5,062 nucleotides of DNA from an uncultured Oscillospiraceae bacterium (GTDB lineage: Bacteria > Bacillota > Clostridia > Oscillospirales > Acutalibacteraceae). The notes below the pieces were generated by a model. That model worked only from the letters and a program-made list of their open reading frames with translations. It was not told the DNA's origin and ran no database searches. The position numbers and the translations under genes were made by a program. The stretch spans positions 1 through 5,062 of the forward strand of contig CAJKJS010000138.1 in assembly GCA_905200265.1 (NCBI GenBank), given 5' to 3'. How positions within the stretch are numbered: the first letter of the stretch is position 1; the number at the start of each line of letters is the position of its first letter. Positions 1 through 5,062 of this stretch are shown here, in pieces.

Positions 1-1
1 C

Positions 2-1690
2 CCGGGCCGGCTTTGCCTGCTCACCGGAAACCCCGCACTTTCCTGTGAAGCCGATGCCGCCCGAGGATTTCAAAAAGCGCTGTCTGAAGCCGGGCTCCCC
101 CTACACAAATCCAATATCCGGCATGCAGAAAATAATAAGGAAAGTGCATTCCGGGCCGCCATGTGGTGGCTGCAAAGTGCCCAGCGGCCTGCCGTCATCT
201 TTACGACCTGCGGTGAGCATGCCAAAGGGGTCCTGGCCGCCATCGAAATGTTTCAGGAACCGGCTGCACCCAAAACCATGGTCGTTTCGGTAGAAAATGA
301 AAGTTGGGTACAGCGGGCTGTGCCGTCCCACATCCACAAAATCCCCCAGGACTTTTTACGGCTGGGCACCCTAGCCGCACAAAAGTCTCTTGCCTTAGTG
401 GAAGGAACGGCATCCGCCTCCGAACTATCAGAATGGCTGCCTAGCCCGGCTCCTTTTCCTTCTTGTTTTACACCTCCTACTTGTTCTCCTACATCTAAAC
501 AACCTTTACGTCTGGCTTTGCTGGAAGGGGCCGCTTCTTACGCCCTGCGGCTCATGTTGCCCCGCTTTACCGGACAAACGGGCATAGAAATCGAAACAGA
601 CATTCTCTCTTATGCGGATATGCAGCAGTTTGTCCTCACTCCTTCCCTGTGCCGGCAATACGATCTTCTGCAAACTAACGTACTATGGTTCCATCCTTTA
701 GCGGAAGCCGGGGTTTTCTTGCCGCTTAGTGACAAACTCCATGGCAGCGAAACGGCTTTCCCCACTGCTCTACTACAGCGCTACGGTCTGCACGGAAACA
801 CCTTATATGCACTCCCCTATATGCTGGATACCCAGCTGCTTTTTTACCGCAAAGACCTGTTTGAAGATATTCGCTGGCAGCGTCTGTTTTTTGAGCAAAC
901 CCGGCAAGATCTGCGGCTGCCGCAAAGTTGGGAAGAATATACCCAGGTTGCCGCTTTTTTCACCCGTTCGTTAAACCCGGAATCGCCCGTTCCCTATGGC
1001 ACCACCATGAGCGGCTGTCCGTTTTATGCCGTTTACGGATTTTTGCCCTATTTATGGGAAAAGGGAGGTACTTTACTGCCACCCGTTTCATCATCCCTTC
1101 CCCCCGATCCGAAAGCGATTGCCGCTCTGGAACAGTATGGCCGCACGTTTGCCTGTGCCGATCCGAATGCTATCGGGTGGGGCTGGGCGGAACAAACCAC
1201 GCAGTTCGTAGAAGGAAAAGCCGCCATGATGCCCCTATACCAGGCGCATTACCGCGACTATCTCAGCCGTGAGACAATTTCTACCGACGGCACGATTGGC
1301 GTTCACGCCCTACCGGGTGGTCATTCTGTCCCTGGTGGCTGGGCGCTGGCCATTCCCGTTGAAAGCGGCAGTCCATCAGATGCCGCACTGCTTCTCCGGT
1401 GGCTTGTTTCCCCCGAAAACGCCATTCCATACAACGTCCTGGGTGGCTCCCTACCCACTGAGGCTGCGCTTACTTCCGTGGAATTGCAAAAGGCCTTTCC
1501 CTGGTTTTCCTGTGCGTATGAAAGTCTGCCACAAAAGCAAAGTCTGCTACCCGAAAATTTGCCGCTGTCCGTCCCCGATTTTGAATCCATTTTGGGGGAT
1601 CAGCTACAACGGTTTCTAAAAAAAGAGTGTTCCGCTCAACAGGCTTTGTCCGCAGCTATGACCCTTTTCCGCATGCCTTCTTTGATATAA
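2..1690 (+). CDS. LacI-type sensor domain fused to an ABC solute-binding domain (5'-partial)
   Basis: The reading frame is open from the window edge, so the gene starts upstream; 562 residues are visible. An ATG at 161 is not the start, because the codons before it continue the same domain. Visible residues 1-135 resemble the second half of a LacI/GalR periplasmic-binding-protein-like sensor (LLTGNP, then a RGFQKALSEAGL segment, then PAVIFTTCGEHAKGVLAAI). Residues about 146-166 form a Pro/Ser/Thr-rich linker. Residues about 168-555 resemble an extracellular solute-binding protein (family 1) of sugar ABC transporters. Hallmarks are LYALPYMLDTQLLFYRKDLF (268-287), EGKAAMMP (404-411) and GGWALAIPVESG followed by LVSPEN (445-473). 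In LacI regulators this sensor follows an N-terminal helix-turn-helix, so I infer a missing DNA-binding end (LacI or GntR type). No internal signal peptide precedes the solute-binding part, so that domain is probably cytoplasmic and senses a sugar. It could instead be an unusual surface protein if the unseen N-terminus carries a signal sequence. Confidence 0.85.
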   Translation, partial: PGRLCLLTGNPALSCEADAARGFQKALSEAGLPLHKSNIRHAENNKESAFRAAMWWLQSAQRPAVIFTTCGEHAKGVLAAIEMFQEPAAPKTMVVSVENESWVQRAVPSHIHKIPQDFLRLGTLAAQKSLALVEGTASASELSEWLPSPAPFPSCFTPPTCSPTSKQPLRLALLEGAASYALRLMLPRFTGQTGIEIETDILSYADMQQFVLTPSLCRQYDLLQTNVLWFHPLAEAGVFLPLSDKLHGSETAFPTALLQRYGLHGNTLYALPYMLDTQLLFYRKDLFEDIRWQRLFFEQTRQDLRLPQSWEEYTQVAAFFTRSLNPESPVPYGTTMSGCPFYAVYGFLPYLWEKGGTLLPPVSSSLPPDPKAIAALEQYGRTFACADPNAIGWGWAEQTTQFVEGKAAMMPLYQAHYRDYLSRETISTDGTIGVHALPGGHSVPGGWALAIPVESGSPSDAALLLRWLVSPENAIPYNVLGGSLPTEAALTSVELQKAFPWFSCAYESLPQKQSLLPENLPLSVPDFESILGDQLQRFLKKECSAQQALSAAMTLFRMPSLI

Positions 1691-1702
1691 CTCTAATTGG
1701 CT

Positions 1703-1734
1703 AAAAAACCGCCTCCAAAAGGAGGCGGTTTTTT
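1703..1734 (+). terminator. Intrinsic terminator of the sensor/solute-binding fusion gene
   Basis: The two arms, AAAAAACCGCCTCC and GGAGGCGGTTTTTT, are perfect complements around an AAAA loop. The GC-rich core is 8 bp and is followed by a run of six T. It begins 12 nt after the TAA stop codon, a normal position for rho-independent termination. The A-tract on the left arm could also serve a minus-strand transcript, but no minus-strand gene is nearby. Confidence 0.93.
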
Positions 1735-1745
1735 GTGTTTCAGGA

Positions 1746-1774
1746 TTGACACCACCTTTTTTGTGTGGCATTAT
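1746..1774 (+). promoter_or_regulatory. Sigma-A-type promoter of the methyltransferase operon
   Basis: A consensus -35 TTGACA (1746-1751) is followed, after 17 bp, by a CATTAT -10 (1769-1774). This is preceded by TGG, an extended -10 element. An overlapping TATAAA (1772-1777) would give a less favourable 20-bp spacer. Transcription is expected to begin near 1781, giving a leader of roughly 78 nt. It starts 11 bp after the preceding terminator, so the operon is an independent unit. Confidence 0.7.
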
Positions 1775-1787
1775 AAAAAGAGAAAAA

Positions 1788-1801
1788 CGAACATACTTTC
1801 G
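1788..1801 (+). promoter_or_regulatory. Possible LexA (SOS) box, one mismatch
   Basis: CGAACATACTTTCG matches the Gram-positive LexA/DinR operator (CGAAC, four bases, GTTYG) except that the G of GTT is T. It lies just after the predicted transcription start, where a bound repressor would block initiation. That G is usually well conserved, so the match may be accidental. ATAC and GTAT also allow a small hairpin here (1793-1804). Confidence 0.25.
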
Positions 1802-1858
1802 TATATTTGGTAGATTTCAGCTTTTATATAGGCTTTTTTAGAAAAGGAGTTTTCCCCT

Positions 1859-2590
1859 ATGAAAAATGAATACGATCGCGATGACTTTTTCCATGAATAC
1901 GCACAGATGCCCCGCAGCCGCCAAGGACTCGAAGCCGCTGGCGAATGGCATCAACTGCAACCGCTTTTTCCCTCACTGCAAGGAAAACGTGTGTTGGATC
2001 TCGGGTGCGGGTATGGGTGGCACTGCCGGTACGCTGCGGAGCAGGGCGCTGCGCAGGTTCTGGGTCTTGACCTAAGCGAAAACATGCTGGCACAAGCTAA
2101 AAAAATGGGAGTCCCTTCTACGGTCTCCTACCGTCTATGCGGCATTGAAACTTACGAATATCCCGAAAACACCTGGGATGTCGTTCTTTCCAACCTGGCT
2201 CTTCATTATATAGAAGACCTATCGGAAGTATACCGTCACGTTTTCCGCACGCTAACCCCTGGGGGCATTTTTCTTTTTAATATTGAACACCCGGTGTTCA
2301 CCGCCGGTGTCTCTCAGGATTGGATTTACGATCATGACGGCACACCTCTTTACTGGCCTGTTGACCGCTACTTTTTCCCCGGTGAACGCGTGACCCGGTT
2401 TTTAAACTGCAATGTTTCCAAACAGCACCACACCCTTACCCAAATTCTCATGGGACTTTTGGAAAACGGATTTACCTTAGAAGCCGTCGAAGAAGCTCAG
2501 CCGCCTGCCTCTATGATGAACCTGCCCGGTATGCAGGACGAACTGCACCGGCCCATGATGCTACTGGTAAAAGCCCGGGTGAAAAAATAA
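1859..2590 (+). CDS. Class I SAM-dependent methyltransferase
   Basis: This 243-residue protein is a complete Rossmann-fold methyltransferase of the Methyltransf_11/25 type. Motif I is VLDLGCGYG (45-53), which holds S-adenosylmethionine. The acidic residue after strand 2 is D71 in LGLDLS. The central segment YPENTWDVVLSNLALHYIED (101-120) and the post-core TLTPGGIFLF (131-140) are typical. The N-terminal 30 residues (FFHEYAQMPRSRQGLEAAGEW) and the C-terminal NLPGMQDELHRPMMLLVKA resemble a recurring Firmicutes family of unassigned substrate. The start is supported by AAAGGAG at 1843-1849, 9 nt before ATG. It is the first gene of a likely three-gene operon and lies 33 nt ahead of the acetyltransferase. 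The substrate cannot be read from the sequence; a small molecule is more likely than rRNA because no RNA-binding domain is attached. Confidence 0.9.
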   Translation: MKNEYDRDDFFHEYAQMPRSRQGLEAAGEWHQLQPLFPSLQGKRVLDLGCGYGWHCRYAAEQGAAQVLGLDLSENMLAQAKKMGVPSTVSYRLCGIETYEYPENTWDVVLSNLALHYIEDLSEVYRHVFRTLTPGGIFLFNIEHPVFTAGVSQDWIYDHDGTPLYWPVDRYFFPGERVTRFLNCNVSKQHHTLTQILMGLLENGFTLEAVEEAQPPASMMNLPGMQDELHRPMMLLVKARVKK

Positions 2591-2623
2591 AAAATACGCT
2601 CTCATGAAAGCAGGGGAAATTTT

Positions 2624-3205
2624 ATGCAAATTCCAGTTTCTCTTTTCTCGATGCCGTCCGGTGAAACGCTAACCTTACGCAGCACCCATCCCGATGACGC
2701 CGCTTCGCTGCTCTGTCACCAACAAATCACTTCCAGCGAAACGGATTTTATGGCGCGGTATCCGGAAGAATGTACCGGCACGCTAGCGGCCATGCAGGAG
2801 CGGCTGCACCTCTTAGAACAGCACCCGTGTTCGTTTACCGTTACAGCTTTCTGCGGCGACCGGGTGGTGGGCGATTTAATGGTCACCCCTGTGCGCCCCC
2901 ATATCAAATACCTGCACTGGGCCCAATTGGGCATGGCCATTCAGCGGGATTATTGGGGAGCTGGACTTGGCCGCCGGATGCTGACACTGGCTATCGGGCA
3001 AGCCCGGAAAAACGGATTTGAGCAACTGGAGCTGGGCGTTTTCTGCGATAACACCCGGGCCATTCATCTGTACGAATCCTGCGGGTTCCATGCCTGGGGC
3101 ACCCAGCCCCGGGCCTTTAAATTAAAAGACGGCACCTATCGGGATGAAATCATGATGATCCAATTTCTCAACGAAGCGCCGTGTAAAAGGGAGGGACATA
3201 CATGA
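2624..3205 (+). CDS. GNAT-family N-acetyltransferase
   Basis: This protein of 193 residues transfers an acetyl group from acetyl-CoA to an amine; the acceptor is unknown. The acetyl-CoA pyrophosphate-binding motif A is seen as QRDYWGAGLGRRML (107-120), with the G112-x-G114-x-G116 pattern. The family's C-terminal signature follows as N143-T-R-A-I-H-LYESCGF (to F155). The N-terminal part (LTLRSTHPDDAASLL, 16-30) is the usual first strand and helix. AGGGG at 2612-2616 lies 7 nt before the ATG and supports this start. A nearby ATG at 2604 is in another frame. Its last four bases overlap the next gene as ATGA, so the two are probably translationally coupled. It may act on a small molecule or on a protein or ribosomal N-terminus; the sequence does not decide. 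Confidence 0.9.
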   Translation: MQIPVSLFSMPSGETLTLRSTHPDDAASLLCHQQITSSETDFMARYPEECTGTLAAMQERLHLLEQHPCSFTVTAFCGDRVVGDLMVTPVRPHIKYLHWAQLGMAIQRDYWGAGLGRRMLTLAIGQARKNGFEQLELGVFCDNTRAIHLYESCGFHAWGTQPRAFKLKDGTYRDEIMMIQFLNEAPCKREGHT

Positions 3206-3576
3206 AACGCGAACGGGGCATCGCCCGCTGTGGGCTCGCCTGCTGTCTGTGCTCCGAAAATGATTCGTGCGGCGGCTGTCAATCCGAAGGCTGTCCTGAT
3301 AAAGCCGAGTGCCAAAACCTTTCCTGTTCCCTGCAAAAGGGAATCGGGCACTGCTATGAATGTCCCACCCTGTGCCGCGAAGGGCTGTTATCCAAAATAA
3401 AGCCGTACGCTTTTACACTCTTTTGCCGGGAGTATGGCGAGGAAGCTTTACTCGATTGTCTGGAACGAAACGAAAAGCAGGGCGTTGTGTATCATCGTTC
3501 CGGTATCACGGGAGATTATGATGACTTTACCGATATAAAAAACCTTATGACCTTTATCCGCACCGGCCACCGGTAA
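3202..3576 (+). CDS. Cysteine-rich DUF3795-like protein
   Basis: This 124-residue protein carries 14 cysteines, 12 of them within residues 10-58 (C10, 14, 15, 17, 23, 26, 31, 37, 42, 51, 54, 58) and two later (C75, C86). The opening ARCGLACCLC and the CGGC, CPDKAEC and CYECPTLC clusters fit the DUF3795 family, thought to bind metal (zinc or possibly an Fe-S cluster) although its biochemical role is unknown. The C-terminal half has FCREYGEEALLDCLERN and a GITGDYDDF segment. There is no signal peptide or membrane segment, so it should be cytoplasmic. AGGGAGG at 3188-3194, 7 nt before ATG, is a strong ribosome site inside the end of the acetyltransferase gene. It closes the operon; a functional link to the two transferases is inferred from position only. 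Confidence 0.85.
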   Translation: MKRERGIARCGLACCLCSENDSCGGCQSEGCPDKAECQNLSCSLQKGIGHCYECPTLCREGLLSKIKPYAFTLFCREYGEEALLDCLERNEKQGVVYHRSGITGDYDDFTDIKNLMTFIRTGHR

Positions 3577-3621
3577 AACGGACCGATTATTTCCTGTCAC
3601 ACATACCGAAGTCCGGTTTTT
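3575..3621 (+). terminator. Weak possible terminator after the operon
   Basis: AAAACGGAC (3575-3583) can pair with GTCCGGTTTT (3611-3620) with one bulged G. The right arm runs into a TTTTT stretch. The 27-nt loop makes this weak; a smaller ACCG/CGGT hairpin (3605-3617) competes. The hairpin at 3636-3673 is the better candidate. Confidence 0.25.
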
Positions 3622-3635
3622 CTCCCGTAACAGAC

Positions 3636-3673
3636 AAATACTCCGTAACACTGTTTCGTGTTACGGAGTATTT
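3636..3673. terminator. Perfect hairpin between convergent genes, likely bidirectional terminator
   Basis: The arms at 3636-3651 and 3658-3673 are perfect 16-bp complements (left arm AAATACTCCGTAACAC) around a TGTTTC loop. It lies 59 nt after the plus-strand operon and 8 nt beyond the stop codon of the minus-strand lipoprotein gene. It is thus placed to end transcription from both sides. Terminal A/T pairs give a short U run (TTT) on each strand, weaker than a classical tract, so its efficiency is uncertain. Confidence 0.75.
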
Positions 3674-3681
3674 CTAAGCCA

Positions 3682-4884
3682 TCAGGAGAAGTCCAGTTCT
3701 TCGAATGGGACGTAATATAACCTCGGTTCCAGAGTCTCCCCGGTATCCGGATCTTCATACCCCATATAAAAGAGCAGGTTCCCCCTAGTATCCCTTGACA
3801 GATTGTTGATTGTGTATCGCTCGTCCGCTACTTTAAAAGAAGTTTCCTTGAGGTTTCCTGTATCACCATCGAGCCAATAGATCTTGTTATCCGGTGTGAA
3901 GGCTTCATAAAAGACGATGCTGTCACTATTTTTGACGGCTTCATAGGCAGCGCCCCAGGTACCGGATAACGCTGTCTCCGTCATAGAGGTGACGCTGTTG
4001 TTTTCGATTTTGCCCAGAAACCGTGTGATACTAAAATTCTCGTAATAAAACAGATTGCCGCTCACCCAAAAATTGGAAACCCCCTGCCGGCGTTCATTCT
4101 CCCAATCGGTTTTATCCAAATCTGTCCTTTCGGATGTGATGGAGGAAATATCGACAGATTCTAATAAGGTCATGTCCGCTGTATAGCGATCCAGATAGAG
4201 CGACGTGTGCTGTTCTTCATCGATCTTCAGCCGCAAGAATACGAGGGTATTGCCGTCACTTGTAATTTGGCGTATAGTTTCCCCTGTACCGGCCGCGTCA
4301 TCAAAATCGAATCGTTTTAGAACCTGCCGGGTACCGCCGACGGTATCATAGGCGATAATTTCGCACCTGTTAGCAAGGATCTGCACGATAAATAGCGTAT
4401 CACCAAAACTCGTCATGGAATTATATTGAAACGCACCTTTTTCGGAAAATACCACTGACATGTCGTTGCTGCTTAGATCGATCTTATAGAGATGAAGCGT
4501 ACTTTCCGATTCGTTATCAGAATCCTGGGTGGTAATGAGCATATACAGTGTGCTCCCGATCACGGTCGTATTGTATTTCGATTCATAGACCCAGTTTTCG
4601 ATGGTACCGATTTTCACGCTCTGGTTTGTAGAAAAATCGTACCGGTAATAATCCATATTGGTGATCTCTTGGGACGTTTCATCTGGCAGGTGGTTATAAA
4701 TAATGCTGTCATCTGTTTGAATCAAAATCCCATAACTGTCGATTTCCCCGATTGTATGTTCATCGGCATCATAGATTCCATAATGTGTATTCCCAATGGA
4801 AAAACTCTCCCGATCCACGCCGGTCGAACATCCTCCCAGGATCAATATAAGAAGCGAAAGAGCGGTGCACACCATTTTTTTCAT
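3682..4884 (-). CDS. Secreted lipoprotein with beta-propeller-like repeats, function unknown
   Basis: I place the start at 4884, giving 400 residues. A farther in-frame ATG at 4959 has no ribosome site and would put 25 extra residues in front of the signal peptide, read from the terminator hairpin. From 4884 the protein begins with a clear lipoprotein signal: MKKM, a hydrophobic run, then lipobox L16-G-G-C19. After cleavage C19 would be lipid-anchored to the outer face of the membrane. The rest lacks membrane segments and is rich in beta-strand patterns. A loose motif recurs (aromatic residue, Asp or polar turn, then a hydrophobic strand) near residues 79-96, 131-148, 175-192, 229-245 and 335-350, for example LYKIDLSSNDMSVVF and IYWLDGDTGNLKETSF. 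This suggests a beta-propeller such as those found in DUF5050-like lipoproteins. No catalytic motif is visible. Its DNA is more AT-rich than the plus-strand operon. It is transcribed alone here. Confidence 0.85.
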   Translation of the reverse strand: MKKMVCTALSLLILILGGCSTGVDRESFSIGNTHYGIYDADEHTIGEIDSYGILIQTDDSIIYNHLPDETSQEITNMDYYRYDFSTNQSVKIGTIENWVYESKYNTTVIGSTLYMLITTQDSDNESESTLHLYKIDLSSNDMSVVFSEKGAFQYNSMTSFGDTLFIVQILANRCEIIAYDTVGGTRQVLKRFDFDDAAGTGETIRQITSDGNTLVFLRLKIDEEQHTSLYLDRYTADMTLLESVDISSITSERTDLDKTDWENERRQGVSNFWVSGNLFYYENFSITRFLGKIENNSVTSMTETALSGTWGAAYEAVKNSDSIVFYEAFTPDNKIYWLDGDTGNLKETSFKVADERYTINNLSRDTRGNLLFYMGYEDPDTGETLEPRLYYVPFEELDFS

Positions 4885-4894
4885 GAAGAAACAT

Positions 4895-4901
4895 CCCCTT
4901 T
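4895..4901 (-). promoter_or_regulatory. Ribosome binding site fixing the lipoprotein start
   Basis: AAAGGGG on the minus strand, 10 nt before the ATG at 4884, is the only Shine-Dalgarno-like sequence in the leader. It supports the start that exposes the lipoprotein signal peptide rather than the upstream ATG at 4959. Confidence 0.75.
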
Positions 4902-4907
4902 CTCTAC

Positions 4908-4951
4908 AAAATAAAAAAGCGCACAAACTGCCCGATAGGTAGCTTATGCGC
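4908..4951 (-). terminator. Intrinsic terminator (probable attenuator) in the lipoprotein leader
   Basis: In minus-strand RNA, GCGCATAAGCT (4951-4941) pairs over 11 bp with AGTTTGTGCGC (4929-4919) around an 11-nt loop. UUUUUUAUUUU follows immediately (4918-4908). Two of the pairs are G-U wobbles, which can form only in the minus-strand transcript, and the T tract is only on that strand, so the structure is oriented. Its tract ends 23 nt before the lipoprotein ATG, leaving almost no room for a promoter in between. Transcripts reaching the gene therefore probably read through it. An alternative is that it terminates an unseen upstream gene and a weak promoter (TATTTT near 4913) overlaps it. Confidence 0.8.
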
Positions 4952-5024
4952 AAAAACATCTGGTTTTTAAAAGAACCCTCACTTTATAAAAAGCCGATGA
5001 TTGTTCGCACTGCCATAAGCTACC
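4938..5024 (-). promoter_or_regulatory. Candidate antiterminator element of a leader switch
   Basis: On the minus strand GGTAGCTTATG (5024-5014) is perfectly complementary to CATAAGCTACC (4948-4938), 65 nt downstream. Eight of these bases (4941-4948) belong to the left arm of the terminator hairpin, so the two structures exclude each other. With one bulged base the pairing can extend by GCA against TGC on the inner side. Between the arms lies a small hairpin, AAAAAC/GTTTTT around CAGAT (4968-4952). I recognise no known riboswitch or T-box core. The promoter is not visible, so it is not certain that the upstream arm is transcribed. Confidence 0.5.
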
Positions 5025-5062
5025 AAGATGCAATACCTTGTTTCGTATGACCATGTGGATCA

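Noticed and set aside
161..1690. Start of the first gene at the ATG at 161
   Set aside because: The frame is open back to position 2 and the upstream 53 codons continue a LacI-type sensor domain, so this ATG is internal.
1752..1768. CCAC/GTGG inverted repeat filling the -35/-10 spacer, as in MerR-type operators
   Set aside because: Only four bases per arm, and the 17-bp spacer is normal rather than the 19-20 bp of MerR promoters.
4492..4914. 140-codon plus-strand open frame opposite the lipoprotein
   Set aside because: It lies antisense to a convincing lipoprotein gene, resembles no known domain and has no ribosome site that I can support.
4885..4959. 25-residue N-terminal extension of the lipoprotein from the ATG at 4959
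   Set aside because: It has no ribosome site, would be translated from the terminator hairpin, and would bury the lipoprotein signal peptide.
4983..4990. Possible -10 (TATAAA) for the lipoprotein inside the leader
   Set aside because: No acceptable -35 lies 16-18 bp upstream on the minus strand, and a start here would still place the terminator in the transcript.
4944..5054. 36-codon minus-strand open frame that could be a leader peptide ending in the terminator arm
   Set aside because: There is no Shine-Dalgarno sequence in the few bases visible before its ATG and no run of regulatory codons, so coding is not supported.

Overview
The window looks like chromosomal DNA from a mid-GC Gram-positive bacterium, most likely a gut-type clostridium (Oscillospiraceae/Lachnospiraceae range). 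The signs are purine-rich Shine-Dalgarno sites at normal spacing, intrinsic terminators with U tracts, a sigma-A-like promoter, a lipoprotein signal peptide, and a DUF3795-type cysteine-rich protein. The genus cannot be fixed from the sequence.

Layout: (1) Positions 2-1690 hold the 3' part of a plus-strand gene that is already open at the window edge. It joins the C-terminal half of a LacI-type sugar-sensing domain to a complete ABC-type solute-binding domain through a Pro/Ser/Thr-rich linker. A perfect-stem terminator (1703-1734) ends it. (2) A promoter (1746-1774) with a LexA-box-like sequence just downstream (1788-1801) precedes a compact plus-strand operon of three genes. These are a class I SAM-dependent methyltransferase (1859-2590), a GNAT acetyltransferase (2624-3205) and a cysteine-rich DUF3795-like protein (3202-3576). 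The last two overlap by ATGA. (3) A 16-bp perfect hairpin (3636-3673) lies between this operon and a convergent minus-strand gene. (4) That gene (3682-4884, minus) encodes a secreted lipoprotein of unknown function with beta-propeller-like repeats. Its base composition is visibly more AT-rich than that of the operon. (5) The minus-strand leader of the lipoprotein gene (4885-5062) contains a strand-specific intrinsic terminator 23 nt before the gene's start region. It also contains an upstream 11-nt element perfectly complementary to a stretch overlapping the terminator's left arm, the arrangement expected of a terminator/antiterminator switch.

How the genes work together: the fusion protein is probably a carbohydrate-responsive regulator whose DNA-binding end and target genes lie upstream, outside the window. 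The three-gene operon looks like a small-molecule or macromolecule modification cassette (methylation, acetylation, plus a metal-binding-type partner) of unknown substrate. The lipoprotein is an independent unit on the opposite strand. The two items most worth a second look are the leader switch and the regulator/solute-binding fusion.
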